This document shows, one piece after another, positions 47,546 through 59,174 of a stretch of DNA of 64,000 bases. The stretch's first letter is position 1. Each line of letters starts with the position of its first letter. The translations under genes and the position numbers were made by a program. The notes under the pieces are model-generated. The model saw nothing but the letters and a program-made list of their open reading frames with translations, did not search any database and was not told the DNA's origin. Source of the DNA: Artemisia argyi (taxonomy: Eukaryota; Streptophyta; Magnoliopsida; Asterales; Asteraceae); assembly GCA_030686995.1 (NCBI GenBank), contig CM060696.1, positions 117,911,449 to 117,975,448 on the forward strand. Reading direction: 5' to 3'.

Positions 47546-50500
47546 TGTGTGTATTAATTTACACACCTTTTATAAGACCAAAACCGGACCAAAATGACCA
47601 AAAACAGACTTTAAATGCCAAAAATATGTTGTTTTTGTGTTTATAATTGTGCAGGTACGGATATAAGAGAATTGGACGAAAAATCAATGAGAAAACAACA
47701 ACACGGGCACGGAAATGGAAAAAGGTTCAAAAGCCGAGGCCGAGGATGCTTTTAGGATCACATTCGAGCTCAAGTTGTCAATACAAGTCCTTGAAGATTC
47801 AGAAGATGTCATATTTAGCACTTGGTAGTATTTTTCAAGTTAACAAAAATGGTCCTTGGAGTTTATCATTTTACAAATAAAATCCTTGAACTTCACCAAA
47901 ACCAAAAATTACCTAAACTCATTTAACCCTAAAACCTTATCAAATAAAACCCAATCCATAAACAAGCGACACCAAAACCCCTGGACCAACATCCTTTTAC
48001 AACTTACCCAACCCATTTCCCTTGTATTTAACCAAACCCGGATCCCAAATAAAACCCGTAACCCTTCCCATATACCCCGGTCAACCCACCATAAAACCCA
48101 GTCAAACTAGTAATAAAAATTCCCCTTTTCCCTTTTAACCCACCACCCAAATTCACCCCCAAATTACCAATTCACTATTCACCAAACCCTAGTTACTATT
48201 CCGTTCAAATTACAGCGAGTAAGGGCACGTTTGTACTTTCATACTCATCTAGAAGACCTGACATACGTGTCAGAGATGTGACAGCAAGGGAATGACACAT
48301 GGAGGGTTCTGATTGGTTAAGCCACCTCACCAAAGCAATTCAGGGATTCTGATTGGATGGGATTATCACAAGGGATCAAATATTGGATATTCACAGAAGA
48401 TGCCTTTTCTAGATGCTTCGAATTACCTCCTGAGCTCAGCTATATAAGGAGCCTCACTCCTCACAATTGAGGGCTGTTAGTCATAGGAGTAGGAGTAGTG
48501 TAGTCTAGTAGATTTTAGTTTAATGGTAAGATTTAGCTTATTGTAGCTTTTTCAGCTTTCAAATTGTACTCATTTCAAGTTTTCTTCAATAAAAGTTTAG
48601 TTTTCATTTTAATTCTTAGCAATTTAATGTTCCAAATCTATTTCTAATCTTCATTTACATGTTTTAATAGGCTCATTCAAGCTTGATAATAGCTTGTAGT
48701 GAGTATTGCTACAATATTTCTGCTTAATTTTGTTCTAGTGAAACTGGTCAACAAAAGTCAATGGTGACTTGTGATGATGATTCTGGGGATTACTGGTGTT
48801 AGATGAATGAATTCTGGTGTTATGTAAGCCTATCTAAAGATAGCCTTTGGATCAAAGGCAACCTCTGTTTAGCTGAGGTTTCCATTGTAAGTTTTCAATT
48901 TCCATTTTCTCTTTAGAATGCATTTTATGATTTGGTTAGTGTAGATCAGTATTATTTGCTTGATTGTTTGATATACATGTTTACTTTAATCATTTGTTAG
49001 TATAAATGATGATCTGTAGTAGTTAAATAGTTGTTTAATCATGTTTCACATCATTTTTAGTTAACTGCCATCATAATATCATATCTGCATTTATGAGAAT
49101 TAGTTATTAATAATTTGTTTACACTATTGTTTTAGCTTAAATATCTATTTAGAAATGTGTTTTGATTATTTGTTTGGTAACTTGTAGTATTAGTTAGTTA
49201 TTCATAGTGTTAACTGCATTTCATAGCTTGATTACTGTTTGATTCTGCAATTTGTGTATAGAGGTGTTTGTTGTTAGCATTTTCTGTTTAATTGATCTTT
49301 AAATCATATTAGTGTGTTAGATTGATCAATAGGTGGGAGTAGTTAAGCTAGGATCTAAACTTTGTAGTGTTAATCTACAAGTTCAGGGGTGTTTGGTTCT
49401 GCTAATTACGTGATGTTCTAGTTGTTATTTTGTTGTCATCTCTGCACTAGTAGTCTCTTGTAGGTTAGGATAGATCATATATGGCTTAACATTAGAAGGT
49501 GTAACAGTAAAGTCAAAATTTGCTTAATGTCTCATTACTATTTAGTGATAGAGTTAACTGTTCAAATCTGTTAGATCACTAAGTGGTTTTAGTGTTATTG
49601 ATTGTTGAGTTTGGATTTAAAAGTATTCATTAGACATCTAGGATAAATTTTGATTTACTAAATGTGGATTTGGTCAAAGTTCTTGTGTAATACTAAAGTC
49701 AATGTTCTGCAATAATAAGCTTGCATATATGATTTTCCACCACTGTTCTAGGCTTCAATTAGGATAGCAATTGGTTGGTAATGATAGGGATTTTAGGATT
49801 TCTAGGTTCTCAGCCATGTAGTGTAGCTTTTGCCCCCATAATACTTTGTTCAGAGCTTAATTGGATTGCTTATTGTACCTGTTAAGTAGGGCTGCTCATA
49901 ACTCTTTTCTGTCTTGAACTGTTACTGCATTATCTGATTTCCCAACTTAATTTGTTATTTGTGCCTGTTATTCTGAGTTGTTTTGAGGTTATTTGAGTAG
50001 ATTAATCTTTACCTGATCTTATTGTTTAAGTGCTTATTAGCTTAATTTTGCACTTATTCCATACTGCTTATTGCTCCATTTTAGTGTTCCGGTGTGGTTT
50101 TTAGATTGTTTTCAGTTTTTTAGAACTTATTTGAGTACCTTATACATTTTGTAAAAGTTTTAGGCATTTTGGTAATAAGTGCTTATTAATAAGCACTTAT
50201 TCACAACTGCTTATTGCCCAAAAAGCATTTTTCAGCTTAATTTTCCATTTTTTTTTAATTTTCTTAGATTTCAAACGTTGTTTGAGAATTCTCATAAAAA
50301 TTTCAGAATTTTTCTCACTCATTTACTATTTCTTTTCATTTTTAAATAGTTTTTAGAATATTAAATCAATTTCAATTTCAAATTAAATCACAGAAAGACA
50401 AAAATAGTTTCTGATTTTATTTTTAAGTTTCATTTTCAGTTTATTAAGATTTTTAGAAAATAAATTTGTAGAATAAATTTTTCATCTTCTAATTAGTTTG

Positions 50501-50954
50501 ATTTTCTTTTATTAAATAAAATACAAAAATAGTTTTTAATTCATATTAAATAAATAAAAAGCCAAAATAATATTTTCTTTTTCCTAAAATTTTCTTTATT
50601 CATTTTAAAGTTTTAAAAATTTCATTTGAGCCCGTAGGTTTACTCTAGCTTAAAATTCATTTTTTATTTTGTTACATAGACGTTATTTTTAGTTTACGTT
50701 ACGTTTTTTACGTTTATGCTTTATGTGTTTGTACTTTGTGCATAATTACTTATTTTTTATCGCATTTTCATATTAATAGTTTTAGAATTCAAATATTTTC
50801 TCTTTTCATTTTTTTACAACACGGTTTGCACGAATCGAAATTCTTTGATTCCATTCACCTTCGTACGGATACGACTCGGGTGATCTGTATTTCTTGCGGA
50901 TCTCCTCGATAATATACTCATATATATATAATATAATTGATTTTGACACAATCA
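47546..50954 (+). repeat. 3' LTR of element B
   Basis: Same length and ends as the 5' LTR, with scattered differences. Examples are ACGGATAT against ACGTATAT near the start, and small indels around 50025 and 50375. It abuts the decayed element C at 50955. Confidence 0.85.
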
Positions 50955-51349
50955 GGTAGTTCGGTTAGGAACACTTTAAGGTCATGAAATGCTACCTCGG
51001 CTTCTTCCGTCCACTCGTACACCTTCCTTTTGTTACACTCGATCAGTACTTTGAAGAATGGTAGTTGTTTTTTAGGTGCCCTTGACAGAAACCCGCTGAG
51101 GGCTCCGAGTTTCCCGTTTAGGCTTTGTAGTTCCCTCAAGTTCTTGGGCAGGGTCATGTCTAGTACCGCTTGAATCTTTTTGGGTTTTGCCCCTGATGTG
51201 GCGTCGATTATGTGACCCAAGAATTAACCCTCTTCTACCCCAAACGTACATTTGGTTGGATTCAGCTTCATGTTGACGCGTTTGAGGTTTTGGAATGTTT
51301 CAATGATGTCGCGCAATAAGGCATCTTCTATTTTGCTTTTGATGACCAT
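50955..51349 (-). pseudogene. RT C-terminal and connection fragment of element C
   Basis: Minus-strand reading shows NMKLNPTKCTFGVEEG, an in-frame TAA at 51226-51224, then FLGHIID and LQSLNGKLGALSGFLSRA. This is the end of a Ty3 reverse transcriptase and the start of the connection region. It stops at the element B junction. Confidence 0.75.
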
Positions 51350-51741
51350 CAGGGCCGTCCCATGGATTTCGGATGCCCTGTGCCATAACTAAAAGTAGGC
51401 ATGAGAAACACAATGAATTTTGAATTTCGGAAGCAATGCACCGTAGCTAAAGTAGGTCCTATAAAAACCAAAAGAAAGATGTATGTAGAAAAATTTATTA
51501 GTACTAAAATGACGCTATTAATATATTAAAAAGAAAAAAGAAAAAAAAATTGCAATACCAACAGTAATTCATGAACATATATTAAGAAAGTTCATTATTT
51601 AAGAAAATTTGAAATCTGATCTCTCTCGTGGGTCATGCATGAACATATAAATACATAAGGAATGGACTTAAAAAATTGTGCCCTTCAAAATTATGGGCCC
51701 TAGGCAATGGCCCAACTTGCTCATGCTCTCAACCGGGCCTA
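51350..51741. mobile_element. Non-autonomous hAT element, 392 bp, inserted in RT
   Basis: It is flanked by 8-bp duplications ATGACCAT (51342-51349 and 51742-51749). The ends CAGGGCCGTCCC and, as reverse complement, TTAGGCCCGG fit hAT-type termini. It contains GCCCTGTGC and GGGCCCTAGGC phrases but no coding frame. RT sequence continues on both sides. Confidence 0.8.
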
Positions 51742-52326
51742 ATGACCATATCGGCGACATATGCTTTAAGATAGACGCCTATTTGCGATTTGAACTCTCT
51801 GTCTACTAGTGCCTGCTCTGTAGCACATGCGTTTTTTAGACCAAATGGCATCTTGGTGTAGCAAAAGAGACCTTGATTGGTGTAGAACGCGGTTTTGTCT
51901 TCATCAAACTCCTTCATTGGGATATGGTGATATCCTTTGTATGCATCAAGAAAGCAATTGTACTTGAAATCGGCCAAGGATTCCACTTTCCAGTCGATGA
52001 GGGCAGAGGGTAGTTGTCGTTCGGACATGCCTTGTTTAGGCTAGTGAAGTCAACACACATATGCCACGTACCGTTAACTTTCTTGATCATAACTGGGTTT
52101 GAGACCCATGTTTGATACTTGACCGGCCGTAGAATGCCTGCCTAGATTAGGTCTGTGACATGAGAATCCATAGCCTGAGACCACTCCAGAGAAAGACTGC
52201 GTCTTTTCTGTCTAACAGCCGGTGCGTATTGGTTTAGGCCTAGGCTATGTCCGGGGTGAATACATCTAGGCTGTTTGCCAACAACCATACCAGTTGGTTC
52301 GGAACCTAAGGTGAGAGGTTGACTCC
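51742..52326 (-). pseudogene. RT N-terminal and catalytic-core fragment of element C
   Basis: Minus-strand phrases KVESLADFKYNCFLDAYKGY and MPFGLKNAC are clear Ty3 RT. The catalytic Y-x-D-D position reads YVAD, so one Asp is lost. A frameshift lies near 52028, where the open frame starts abruptly. Upstream NKACPND and CVDF-like phrases are in other frames. Confidence 0.75.
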
Positions 52327-52856
52327 GGGGTTGTTTGATAAAACCGAATGATTTGGCGCTGAATGATTTAGAAGCGCTGAATGGTTTAAAGGCTCTGAAT
52401 GAATTTGGTTCTGAACGAGAACATATTGTTTGACAAGTGCTCTGAATCGATACTCTGAACAAATTGATATAACTTATTGTTTTAACGTTTTGTATGAATA
52501 TATTATTTTATTTGGTTATTCTTTACAAAATTATTGTTATAGATTAAGAAAAGAGTATATGTTGATTCATATCATCTAAAATCTATAAATTACGGTACAT
52601 GTATATAGGTGATTGAAGTTGCTACATTAATATTTTATATTTATTGTAACAAATAAAGCATATAATCAATATTAAATGAAGATTCTTATAGACTACATTT
52701 AAATAACTCTTTGATGTTGAGTCATTTTGCATCTTCTTGATGTTGAACGATTCCTCTCCCAGTGGAATGATTAAGAGTGGAAAAAACGGTTATCAAACAA
52801 TGGGTTATGCTTACCGAATCAAGATAAGGCCCATTAATAGGCTATCAAACACCCCC
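52327..52856. mobile_element. TIR element (PIF/Harbinger-like ends), 530 bp, inserted in element C
   Basis: It is flanked by TCC (52324-52326 and 52857-52859). The ends are GGGGTTGTTTGATA and, as reverse complement, GGGGGTGTTTGATA. The pol relic resumes on both sides. A GCTGAATG..TTTA phrase repeats near the left end. No coding frame is seen. The TCC duplication is unusual for this superfamily, so the class is tentative. Confidence 0.6.
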
Positions 52857-52859
52857 TCC

Positions 52860-53488
52860 AATTCTGATGGGTTGACTGGGTATTTGGGGTTTATGATGAC
52901 TTTCATCTGTTTGGGATTGTCTCCCAGAATAGGCTCCTACGCGATCTCCCTAATGTTGCTTTCCTCTACCGCGGCAGCTAGGCTTGCGTCTTTTCTAGAG
53001 TAGTCGCTTTTGACTGTATCGACCCCTACCCTTGTCGAATATTCCACCAAGGATCTGATGATCAAAACTTCCATGCTGAGCTTCTAAAGGGATGTTCTTC
53101 CGAGTATTACATTGTACTTGGATGTGGATTTGACAATTTGAAATTGTAGCATGATTGTTCTCGATAGCGGGTGTGTTCCTACTATGAGTTCTAGGGTGAC
53201 TACACCTTTGGGATAAGATCTCTCTCTTGAGAAACCAATCAGTGGCGTGGTTGGTGGTTTGAGGTTTGACTTGATGTATTCTGGGAGTTTATTGAAGCAG
53301 TGTTCGTACATTATGTCGATTGTACTCCCTTTGTCCATGTATATTCTAGAAATCCTATGTGAGGCTATCATTGATGTGATGACAACAGGATCGGATGATG
53401 GATGAAGGTATCCCATGGAATGCTTCGCGATGGGGTACGTTGCTAGTCTGTCATGACCTCGTTGCCTCTTTTTATACCTGAGTGCCAT
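52860..53488 (-). pseudogene. Retroviral-type aspartic protease fragment and linker of element C
   Basis: Minus-strand frame 53488-53084 shows an aspartic-protease-like core (MDKGSTIDIMY in place of D.GSS), then TPLIGFS and YNVILGR. The linker to RT (NPKYPVNPSELE) is interrupted by a stop near 52942 and by the inserted TIR element. Confidence 0.7.
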
Positions 53489-54386
53489 GATTGGATCATG
53501 TTGACACTTCCTATTTGTTCCATAAGGGTTTCCTATTTTATTTGATTGTTATTTTCTACCCTGGATGGTCTATCAGGGTGAGGAGGTTTGTTTGACCATG
53601 TAATAGGGTTGTCCCTAAGAGTTTTTTTCTTTAAAATGTCTAGGTTTTGGTAGACTAGGAAAATGCTTTATCCTACCCTCTTTGAGTGCCCTTGCATAAG
53701 ATCTGACTAGGTAAGTGTAGGTTAGAGTGTATGTTACTTACAGGGGAGGGGCTAGGAGGTAGTGTCATGGTGTCTTCTTGAATGCTATACCCAGGGTGGT
53801 TGCTAGGTAATGCTTTAGCCTGATTGTTATATGTAAAATAATGTGGAAAATGATAGTAGTAGGTTGGAATGCGTTTACCTTAGAACTAGCCAACCTTTCT
53901 GCCTTACGAGTTACCCCAGATAAGTGGGTGTGGTGTGGCATGACCTGGATATTTTGCGGTTCCTTTCCCTGACACCCTTTAGCGCCCTCTACGACTCCCG
54001 AAATTTTGAATGCGTGAGATGTTCGTGGTTGTAGGGATGACCTCATACCTAGATGTTTCTCATGAGACCATGTAGGTTCTTTTTGGGAAAGTGAAGTGTG
54101 CAGGTTGACACGGTCGACTACTGCATGCGCCTCCCTCAAAGGTTTCTTTGTGTGGTTTTTAAATGATTGGTGAGTCTCTTTTTCGGGTGTTTGTTGACTC
54201 TTCTCTGTGTGAAGAGAGTCGTCCACTCAGATATGTCCAAGGTGGTGGTTAGATATGTCTAAAATTTGAAGGGGTTGTTCACCAGACATGCTTGGTTAAG
54301 AAACTTATGCAAGAAGGAAAACTTTTCGAGATTTTTGAGTGAAAATAAGTGAAGCTTTTTGAAAAAATTTCGGCCATTTTGTATAA
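53489..54386 (-). other. Shortened gag/leader region of element C
   Basis: Only about 900 bp lie between the protease and the PBS, too little for a full Tat-type gag. The longest frame (54226-53765) shows no recognised gag domain. Internal deletion is likely. Confidence 0.45.
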
Positions 54387-54406
54387 TCTCCCCACGGATG
54401 GTGCCA
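54387..54406 (-). other. PBS-like site of element C
   Basis: On the minus strand it reads TGGCACCATCCGTGGGGAGA. It resembles the TGGCGCCGTCTGTGGG site of Tat/Ogre elements, with decay. Confidence 0.55.
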
Positions 54407-54410
54407 TATT

Positions 54411-54978
54411 TACGTATGGTATATAAATCGGTTTAAATAGATGGGATGTGAATGGTTTTATCGTTTGGTTTCCTATGTTGAACGGTAAAGACCCGATGAG
54501 ATTGATGAGGATCAAGAAGCTCGGGTAACACTTAAACGAAGACCATACTTTACTGCTGTGAACTAGTATTTGCCCAAGTGTGTGAAACTTGTGAAGTTGT
54601 GTGTATTGCCTTCTATTTATTAGAGAGTCAAGTAGGGTTTAGAGATAAACCTTTGAGAGATGATCAACGGCTGCTAGGAAGCCATGTGTTGATCATCTAG
54701 AGGGCAGACAAGGACGACAAGTGGCATGTGCTCTTTGGCTCGTACAAAGTGTTGCTTGTCGTACAGTGTGTCATATGGTACATATTAACTGTTAGTGACA
54801 GTTAGGATAAGTAGTATTGCATGCTCAGTATGGCCTGATGAGTTTTATTAGGCCCTGCATGGCATGGGATTTAAGTTGGGCCGCTATCAAGTGTTTATTG
54901 ATGAGTCTTGGTAATGGGATTGATTCGAACGTATATTTAGTGGGCTTGGTTGGGCCACTAATATTGATACGCTATCAA
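54411..54978 (-). repeat. Likely 5' LTR of element C (ends uncertain)
   Basis: It lies upstream (minus sense) of the PBS-like site. A TGATAGCGTATCAATA start at about 54978 is plausible. The 3' end near 54411 does not show a clear CA. No partner LTR remains. Confidence 0.35.
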
Positions 54979-56670
54979 TATATAACATCTATTATAAAGC
55001 TATTAAAAAACATTAAAACTAATGAGTTTACAATTAAATCCATATAATTTATTTAAAAATTAACAAAAATTTTATTGATTAACGCCTATTTTTCTATTTT
55101 TTTACAATAACGACACATGTGTTTTTATATATATTTATTTTGTTGGATGAAATGTGGATGAGTTTGACCAAATTGAAGCAAATTTGTGTTTTATTGACCA
55201 ATTAGAGTGCGAATAAAACATTTGCTTTCACAGACTAGCTTGGATTATTCCCATGGCCGTTTCTGACTCTTCACTTGGCCACCCCTAAAGATGTTGCTAC
55301 TGAGTTTTTGTAAGGTATTGGTGGTCACCCGCATGACTTATAAAACATGTACAACGGAAAATAAACAAGCAAATGCCATGCAACCAAAAACCTTAATAGA
55401 CAGATCTTTTAATAAGTGATATTTATCGATTTTGGAGTTTTTTCCATGCTTTTTGCCTCATGAACTCATTTGTATTGTTAAGATTAGTTATTCAAATAAT
55501 TATTCAATTGTTTTTATCATTATTTGCTTGATTATGTTGATTTCTTGTTCTTCATGTGCTATGCTAAGCTAAATAACTTAGTGTTTATCTAGGATTACAT
55601 GAATGTGTAATGATTATTCTTATTGTCTCTTGTTGATGAATGAGTTCGTTAGAAGTAAAAAATTGGTTAGGATTCCGACCTAGCTTGGATGTTGACTAGA
55701 AATGGGTAACCGAATACTTAGAACTATGTGTTTAATTGGACTGGGTATTTAAAGTATGTTGTAGTTATTTTGTGATGCTTAGGCATTCTTAGGCGCCCTT
55801 CACTTTGGCTACTACATAGACGTGTGACTGACCACGGATAAAGAGTAGTGCACCATAGGTAAATATGTTTTTCCCATCCATAAGTTCACACCAAAATCTA
55901 CTTTTCTTGTTATTTTACTTTTCTTGCATTTAGGTTAAGATTAGCTTAAAACAAAATCTCAACAATACTCGATTTTTATCTGCTTTCAATTAAATATATA
56001 AATACCAAAAATAATCTCCCCACGTCTTTAGATCAAATTGTCATACATCTCGAACTTACCTCACTAATCCTTAAAGAACGATCTTCCCCCGGTCTTGCTT
56101 ATACTACACTACAACGGTTAGGTACACTACATAGGCGTTGTAAAACTTCGGTGTTGCAACCGTCACATCAATCTTTTGATGCTGCTGCATGGAGAATAGT
56201 CTAATTTTCGTTTTCTATTTCATTTGATCTTACTCATAAGATTCTTATCAAATGAGTGTTTTGTTTTTATTTTTATAATCATATTATTTATGGCTTTAAT
56301 TCAAATTATTGTTGTAAATTTCACAAGAAAGTTATCCTCATCGAAATTTAACCAAGATTGAAAGGGTGATCGACTGAGTTGAAAGTTTAAGGAAAGAAAA
56401 CCGTGTTGAGGGTACATACAATGACGTTAGTTCAAAGATGCATACATGGAAATACTTATATAACTTGCATCCCACACCCATGTCTACAATGTCGGAACCA
56501 AAACCAAGAGTCATCAGGTTGATCTTATGAAAAGTACCAAAAATTGTAACCCAAAAATTAAGCACCAGGTTCATTTTAGAAAAATCGGTATATTTAACAT
56601 AATTTTACACTATGCAAGAAAAATCCATGGGGTTCTCGTGCACCCCCGGGAACCCCCTCGGTCCGCCCAT
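54979..56670. other. Anonymous repetitive DNA, no gene seen
   Basis: AT-rich DNA without a supported coding frame. Near 56625-56670 a CGTGCACCCCCGGGAACCCC phrase followed by CCGCCCATG resembles the 3' end of a hAT element. No partner end was found. Confidence 0.45.
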
Positions 56671-57155
56671 GCATGTCTGTTTATATTCTTTAGTGTTCAT
56701 TTGTGCTCCTAAAATCTGAATTCAGTTTTCAATTTCAATATAGTATATAGGGGTAAAGGTTGTAGCTTGTAGGTTAATGTATTGATACTGATGATTACAA
56801 TTTATATAGACAATTAAGTTTAAGAATTTCATTTTTCTCCAATTAACAAGTACTTATGCAATTATGCATATGATGGAATGCTTCTAAAACATGTTTGGTT
56901 AAAATTTTAAAGTGCATGTCTGTTTATATTCTTTAGTGTTCATTTGTGCTCCTAAAATCTGAATTCAGTTTTCAATTTCAATATAGTATATAGGGGTAAA
57001 GGTTGTAGCTTGTAGGTTAATGTATTGATATGATGATTACAATTTATATAGACAATTAAGTTTAAGAATTTCATTTTTCTCCAATTTACAAGTACTTATG
57101 CAATTATGCATATGATGGAATGCTTCTAAAACATGTTTGGTTAAAATTTAAAAGT
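56671..57155. repeat. 243-bp tandem direct duplication
   Basis: Copies start at 56671 and 56914, each beginning GCATGTCTGTTTATATTC. Only a few differences are seen, such as one missing base (GATACTGATG against GATATGATG). Confidence 0.85.
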
Positions 57156-57310
57156 GCAATATTTGGAGAAAATCAATACTTTCGAAAGTTATAAGTGGGA
57201 GTGTACACTTTATGCATGTTTCTTAATATATATGTAGATATGTATACATCATTATATCGGTATAATCGGACAATGCACGAGGTATGTAGTCGTTTAATAA
57301 CAAAGTTCTA
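57156..57310. other. Short spacer, no feature
   Basis: AT-rich DNA, nothing recognised. Confidence 0.4.
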
Positions 57311-57440
57311 AAAGGCGCGTTATGGCGCCGCTAAGGAGCGAGATGTGGCCTCTACGCAACGCAATGGATCAATGCGTCGGCTCTAGGCGTGTCGTGAAAA
57401 GGCGTGAGGCGTGAGGCGTGAGGCGTGAGGCGTGGCACCT
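57311..57440. repeat. GC-rich block with heptamer array GGCGTGA
   Basis: An island rich in GCG motifs in AT-rich DNA. It ends in about five tandem GGCGTGA units (57401-57434). The ACGCAACGCAATGGATC phrase recalls the GC-rich hAT MITE at 37393-37852, so it may be a broken relative. Confidence 0.6.
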
Positions 57441-57589
57441 TTTTTAAATTTAACTCTGATGAAAAAGGTTTTTTAAAGAAATGAAAAAGATTACATGCAA
57501 GAATAGTTTCTTGACTTAGGCTATGTTTGGCACACAAGATTGTTGAGAGATTATGCTTATTTTTTTTTAAAAATAATCTATTTAAAAAA

Positions 57590-57824
57590 GGGAAATGCTA
57601 ATGGCAGCACTTAGGGCTGTAGTTAAGAGTAATCTTTTTATTAAAATTTAATGTAAGAAATGAAATCATCCAATCAGAATCAAATGTTTGTTGTGCATCC
57701 AGATTTTTAAGGATTATATCCATGTTTTTCGGGATTGACATCCAATCATAGTGATTTATAAATGACTTTGTAATAAAATTGATTCTCTTAACAACAACCC
57801 TAAGGGCTGTCATTAGCAAAACCC
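57590..57824. mobile_element. MULE-type MITE, 235 bp
   Basis: It is flanked by exact 9-bp duplications TTTAAAAAA (57581-57589 and 57825-57833). Ends are GGGAAATGCTAATGGCAGC and, as reverse complement, GGGTTTTGCTAATGACAGC. Nine-base duplications are typical of Mutator-like elements. Confidence 0.8.
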
Positions 57825-57868
57825 TTTAAAAAAATATTTGTTTGGCAGACATAACTTATAAGAGATTT

Positions 57869-57889
57869 AAAAAAAAAAAAAAAAAAAAA
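57869..57889. repeat. Poly-A tract (about 21 A)
   Basis: An uninterrupted A run just after the MULE MITE. Confidence 0.8.
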
Positions 57890-57912
57890 CTTCAATAATC
57901 TCTTAAAACCAA

Positions 57913-58455
57913 CACTACTACAAAGTGGACTTTCAGCGACAGATTTTTCGACGGATGCTTTTCCGTCGCTAATTTACCGACCAATTTCCGACGAAAAAGC
58001 GACAAGTGTGCTTTTCCAAGTAACTTCCGACGGAATTCCAAGAGATTCGATTGTTGTCGGAAATCCGTCAGTAATTCACATAACCTTCCGTCGAATTTCC
58101 GACGCGATTCCTACATCTATATTTATTTGTCGCTAATCCGTTGGAAATGTTTTAATTTCTAATGATTTTTTTATCTTTTAATATTTCCGTCGGAAATCCG
58201 TCGGAAATAAATAATATTTCCAACGGATTTCCGACGGAAATATTAAAATTTATTATGTACATATATGGTATGTTAAAGTTAAACTATGTCGACTCGTGTT
58301 TCTACTTAACCGTTTTTGGGATTACACTATTCGGTGTAAATTCAAATCAAATTACGAGTTCTAGTTATAATCTAATAGTGTTAAAATCGTTTTCTACTTT
58401 ACCGACAGATTTCCGACGGAAATTGCCGTCGGTAAAGACCTGTCTTGTAGTAGTG
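57913..58455. mobile_element. CACTA (EnSpm-type) MITE, 543 bp
   Basis: It begins CACTACTACAAAG and ends CTTGTAGTAGTG, with exact CAA duplications at 57910-57912 and 58456-58458. The motif TCCGTCGGAA or its reverse, with variants, occurs many times, especially near the ends and at 58185-58245. Such subterminal repeats resemble transposase-binding sites of CACTA elements. No transposase gene is present. Confidence 0.9.
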
Positions 58456-58842
58456 CAAAGGTTACTTCATGTAGCTTATAAAAATAATTACTTATGTATA
58501 ACACTTTTTATAAACTCGATATATATGAAATGTGATATATAATATATAAAGTTATAAATAGTTTTTATATTTTGTGCCGTTTTAAGTCACACATTAAAAA
58601 ATACTATGGCTTTGCCATAACTTATAAAGCGTAAGATTTGATCATGCCACGGCGGCAAGACTCACGCTATTTATAACTTTGATGGTATTAATGTTTGAGG
58701 CAAATTAAAAATTTTACAAATCTAGTCCTTCGATTATGCCAAAACTAAGTTACTTTTATTCCTAAAAGTATATAAGATACGATTCTTTAGATATACAATT
58801 CATCCGAACAAGTTCTTCAGATATACGATGCAACAAAAATAA
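58456..58842. other. Spacer and 3' flank of the LURP-one-related gene
   Basis: No gene or repeat recognised; likely includes the 3' UTR of the minus-strand gene. Confidence 0.45.
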
Positions 58843-59142
58843 CTACACACCAAATCCACCAAGAGCTGTTTCAATTACCCCATCCGTAAATACTTCAACA
58901 AGTCTATTGGAGCTCTTTGTAGCATCAACAATGGCTATTAGTGCAACTACGAATGCATAATCCACATTAGCAAAAACTTCTAACATGAATTTGTCATCAA
59001 CGAACCTAATATTCTCCAATGATTGCATTGTATGCATCTACAAGATTAAAAATTATCATTAGTCTGTATATTATTCAGTAATTTTTTACCTCAAAATCTT
59101 AGTCGTGACTCGTGACCGCAACATGTCTTTGAAATTCGAAGG

Positions 59143-59174
<32 letters not shown>

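Larger units (their letters stand above)
39687..50954 (+). mobile_element. Gag-only Ty3-type LTR retrotransposon B (Athila-like)
   Basis: Two 3409-bp LTRs (39687-43095 and 47546-50954) flank 4450 bp with a PBS, one gag frame and a PPT. No protease, RT, RNase H or integrase is present, so it would rely on a related element's enzymes. The gag sequence, the leader and the PBS type suggest the Athila group. The LTRs differ by scattered substitutions and small indels, so the insertion is older than element A. No 5-bp target duplication is seen: GCCCT on the left, GGTAG on the right. Confidence 0.8.
50955..54978 (-). mobile_element. Decayed Ty3-type retrotransposon C (Tat-like), minus strand, truncated
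   Basis: Read on the minus strand: LTR (about 54978-54411), PBS-like site, shortened leader/gag, protease, RT, then an abrupt end at element B. Stops, frameshifts and two inserted elements break it. The RT style (FLDAYKGYH, MPFGLKNA) and the tRNA-Arg-like PBS suggest a Tat/Ogre relative. RNase H, integrase and the second LTR are missing. Confidence 0.7.

Noticed and set aside
56625..56672. hAT-like 3' end (CCCCCGGGAACCCC, CCGCCCATG)
   Set aside because: No 5' end or target duplication was found, so it is mentioned only within a spacer entry.
57518..57910. Possible TIR element starting TTAGGCTATGTTTGGCA into which the MULE MITE inserted
   Set aside because: The start resembles Tourist-like ends, but I could not find a matching inverted end on the other side.
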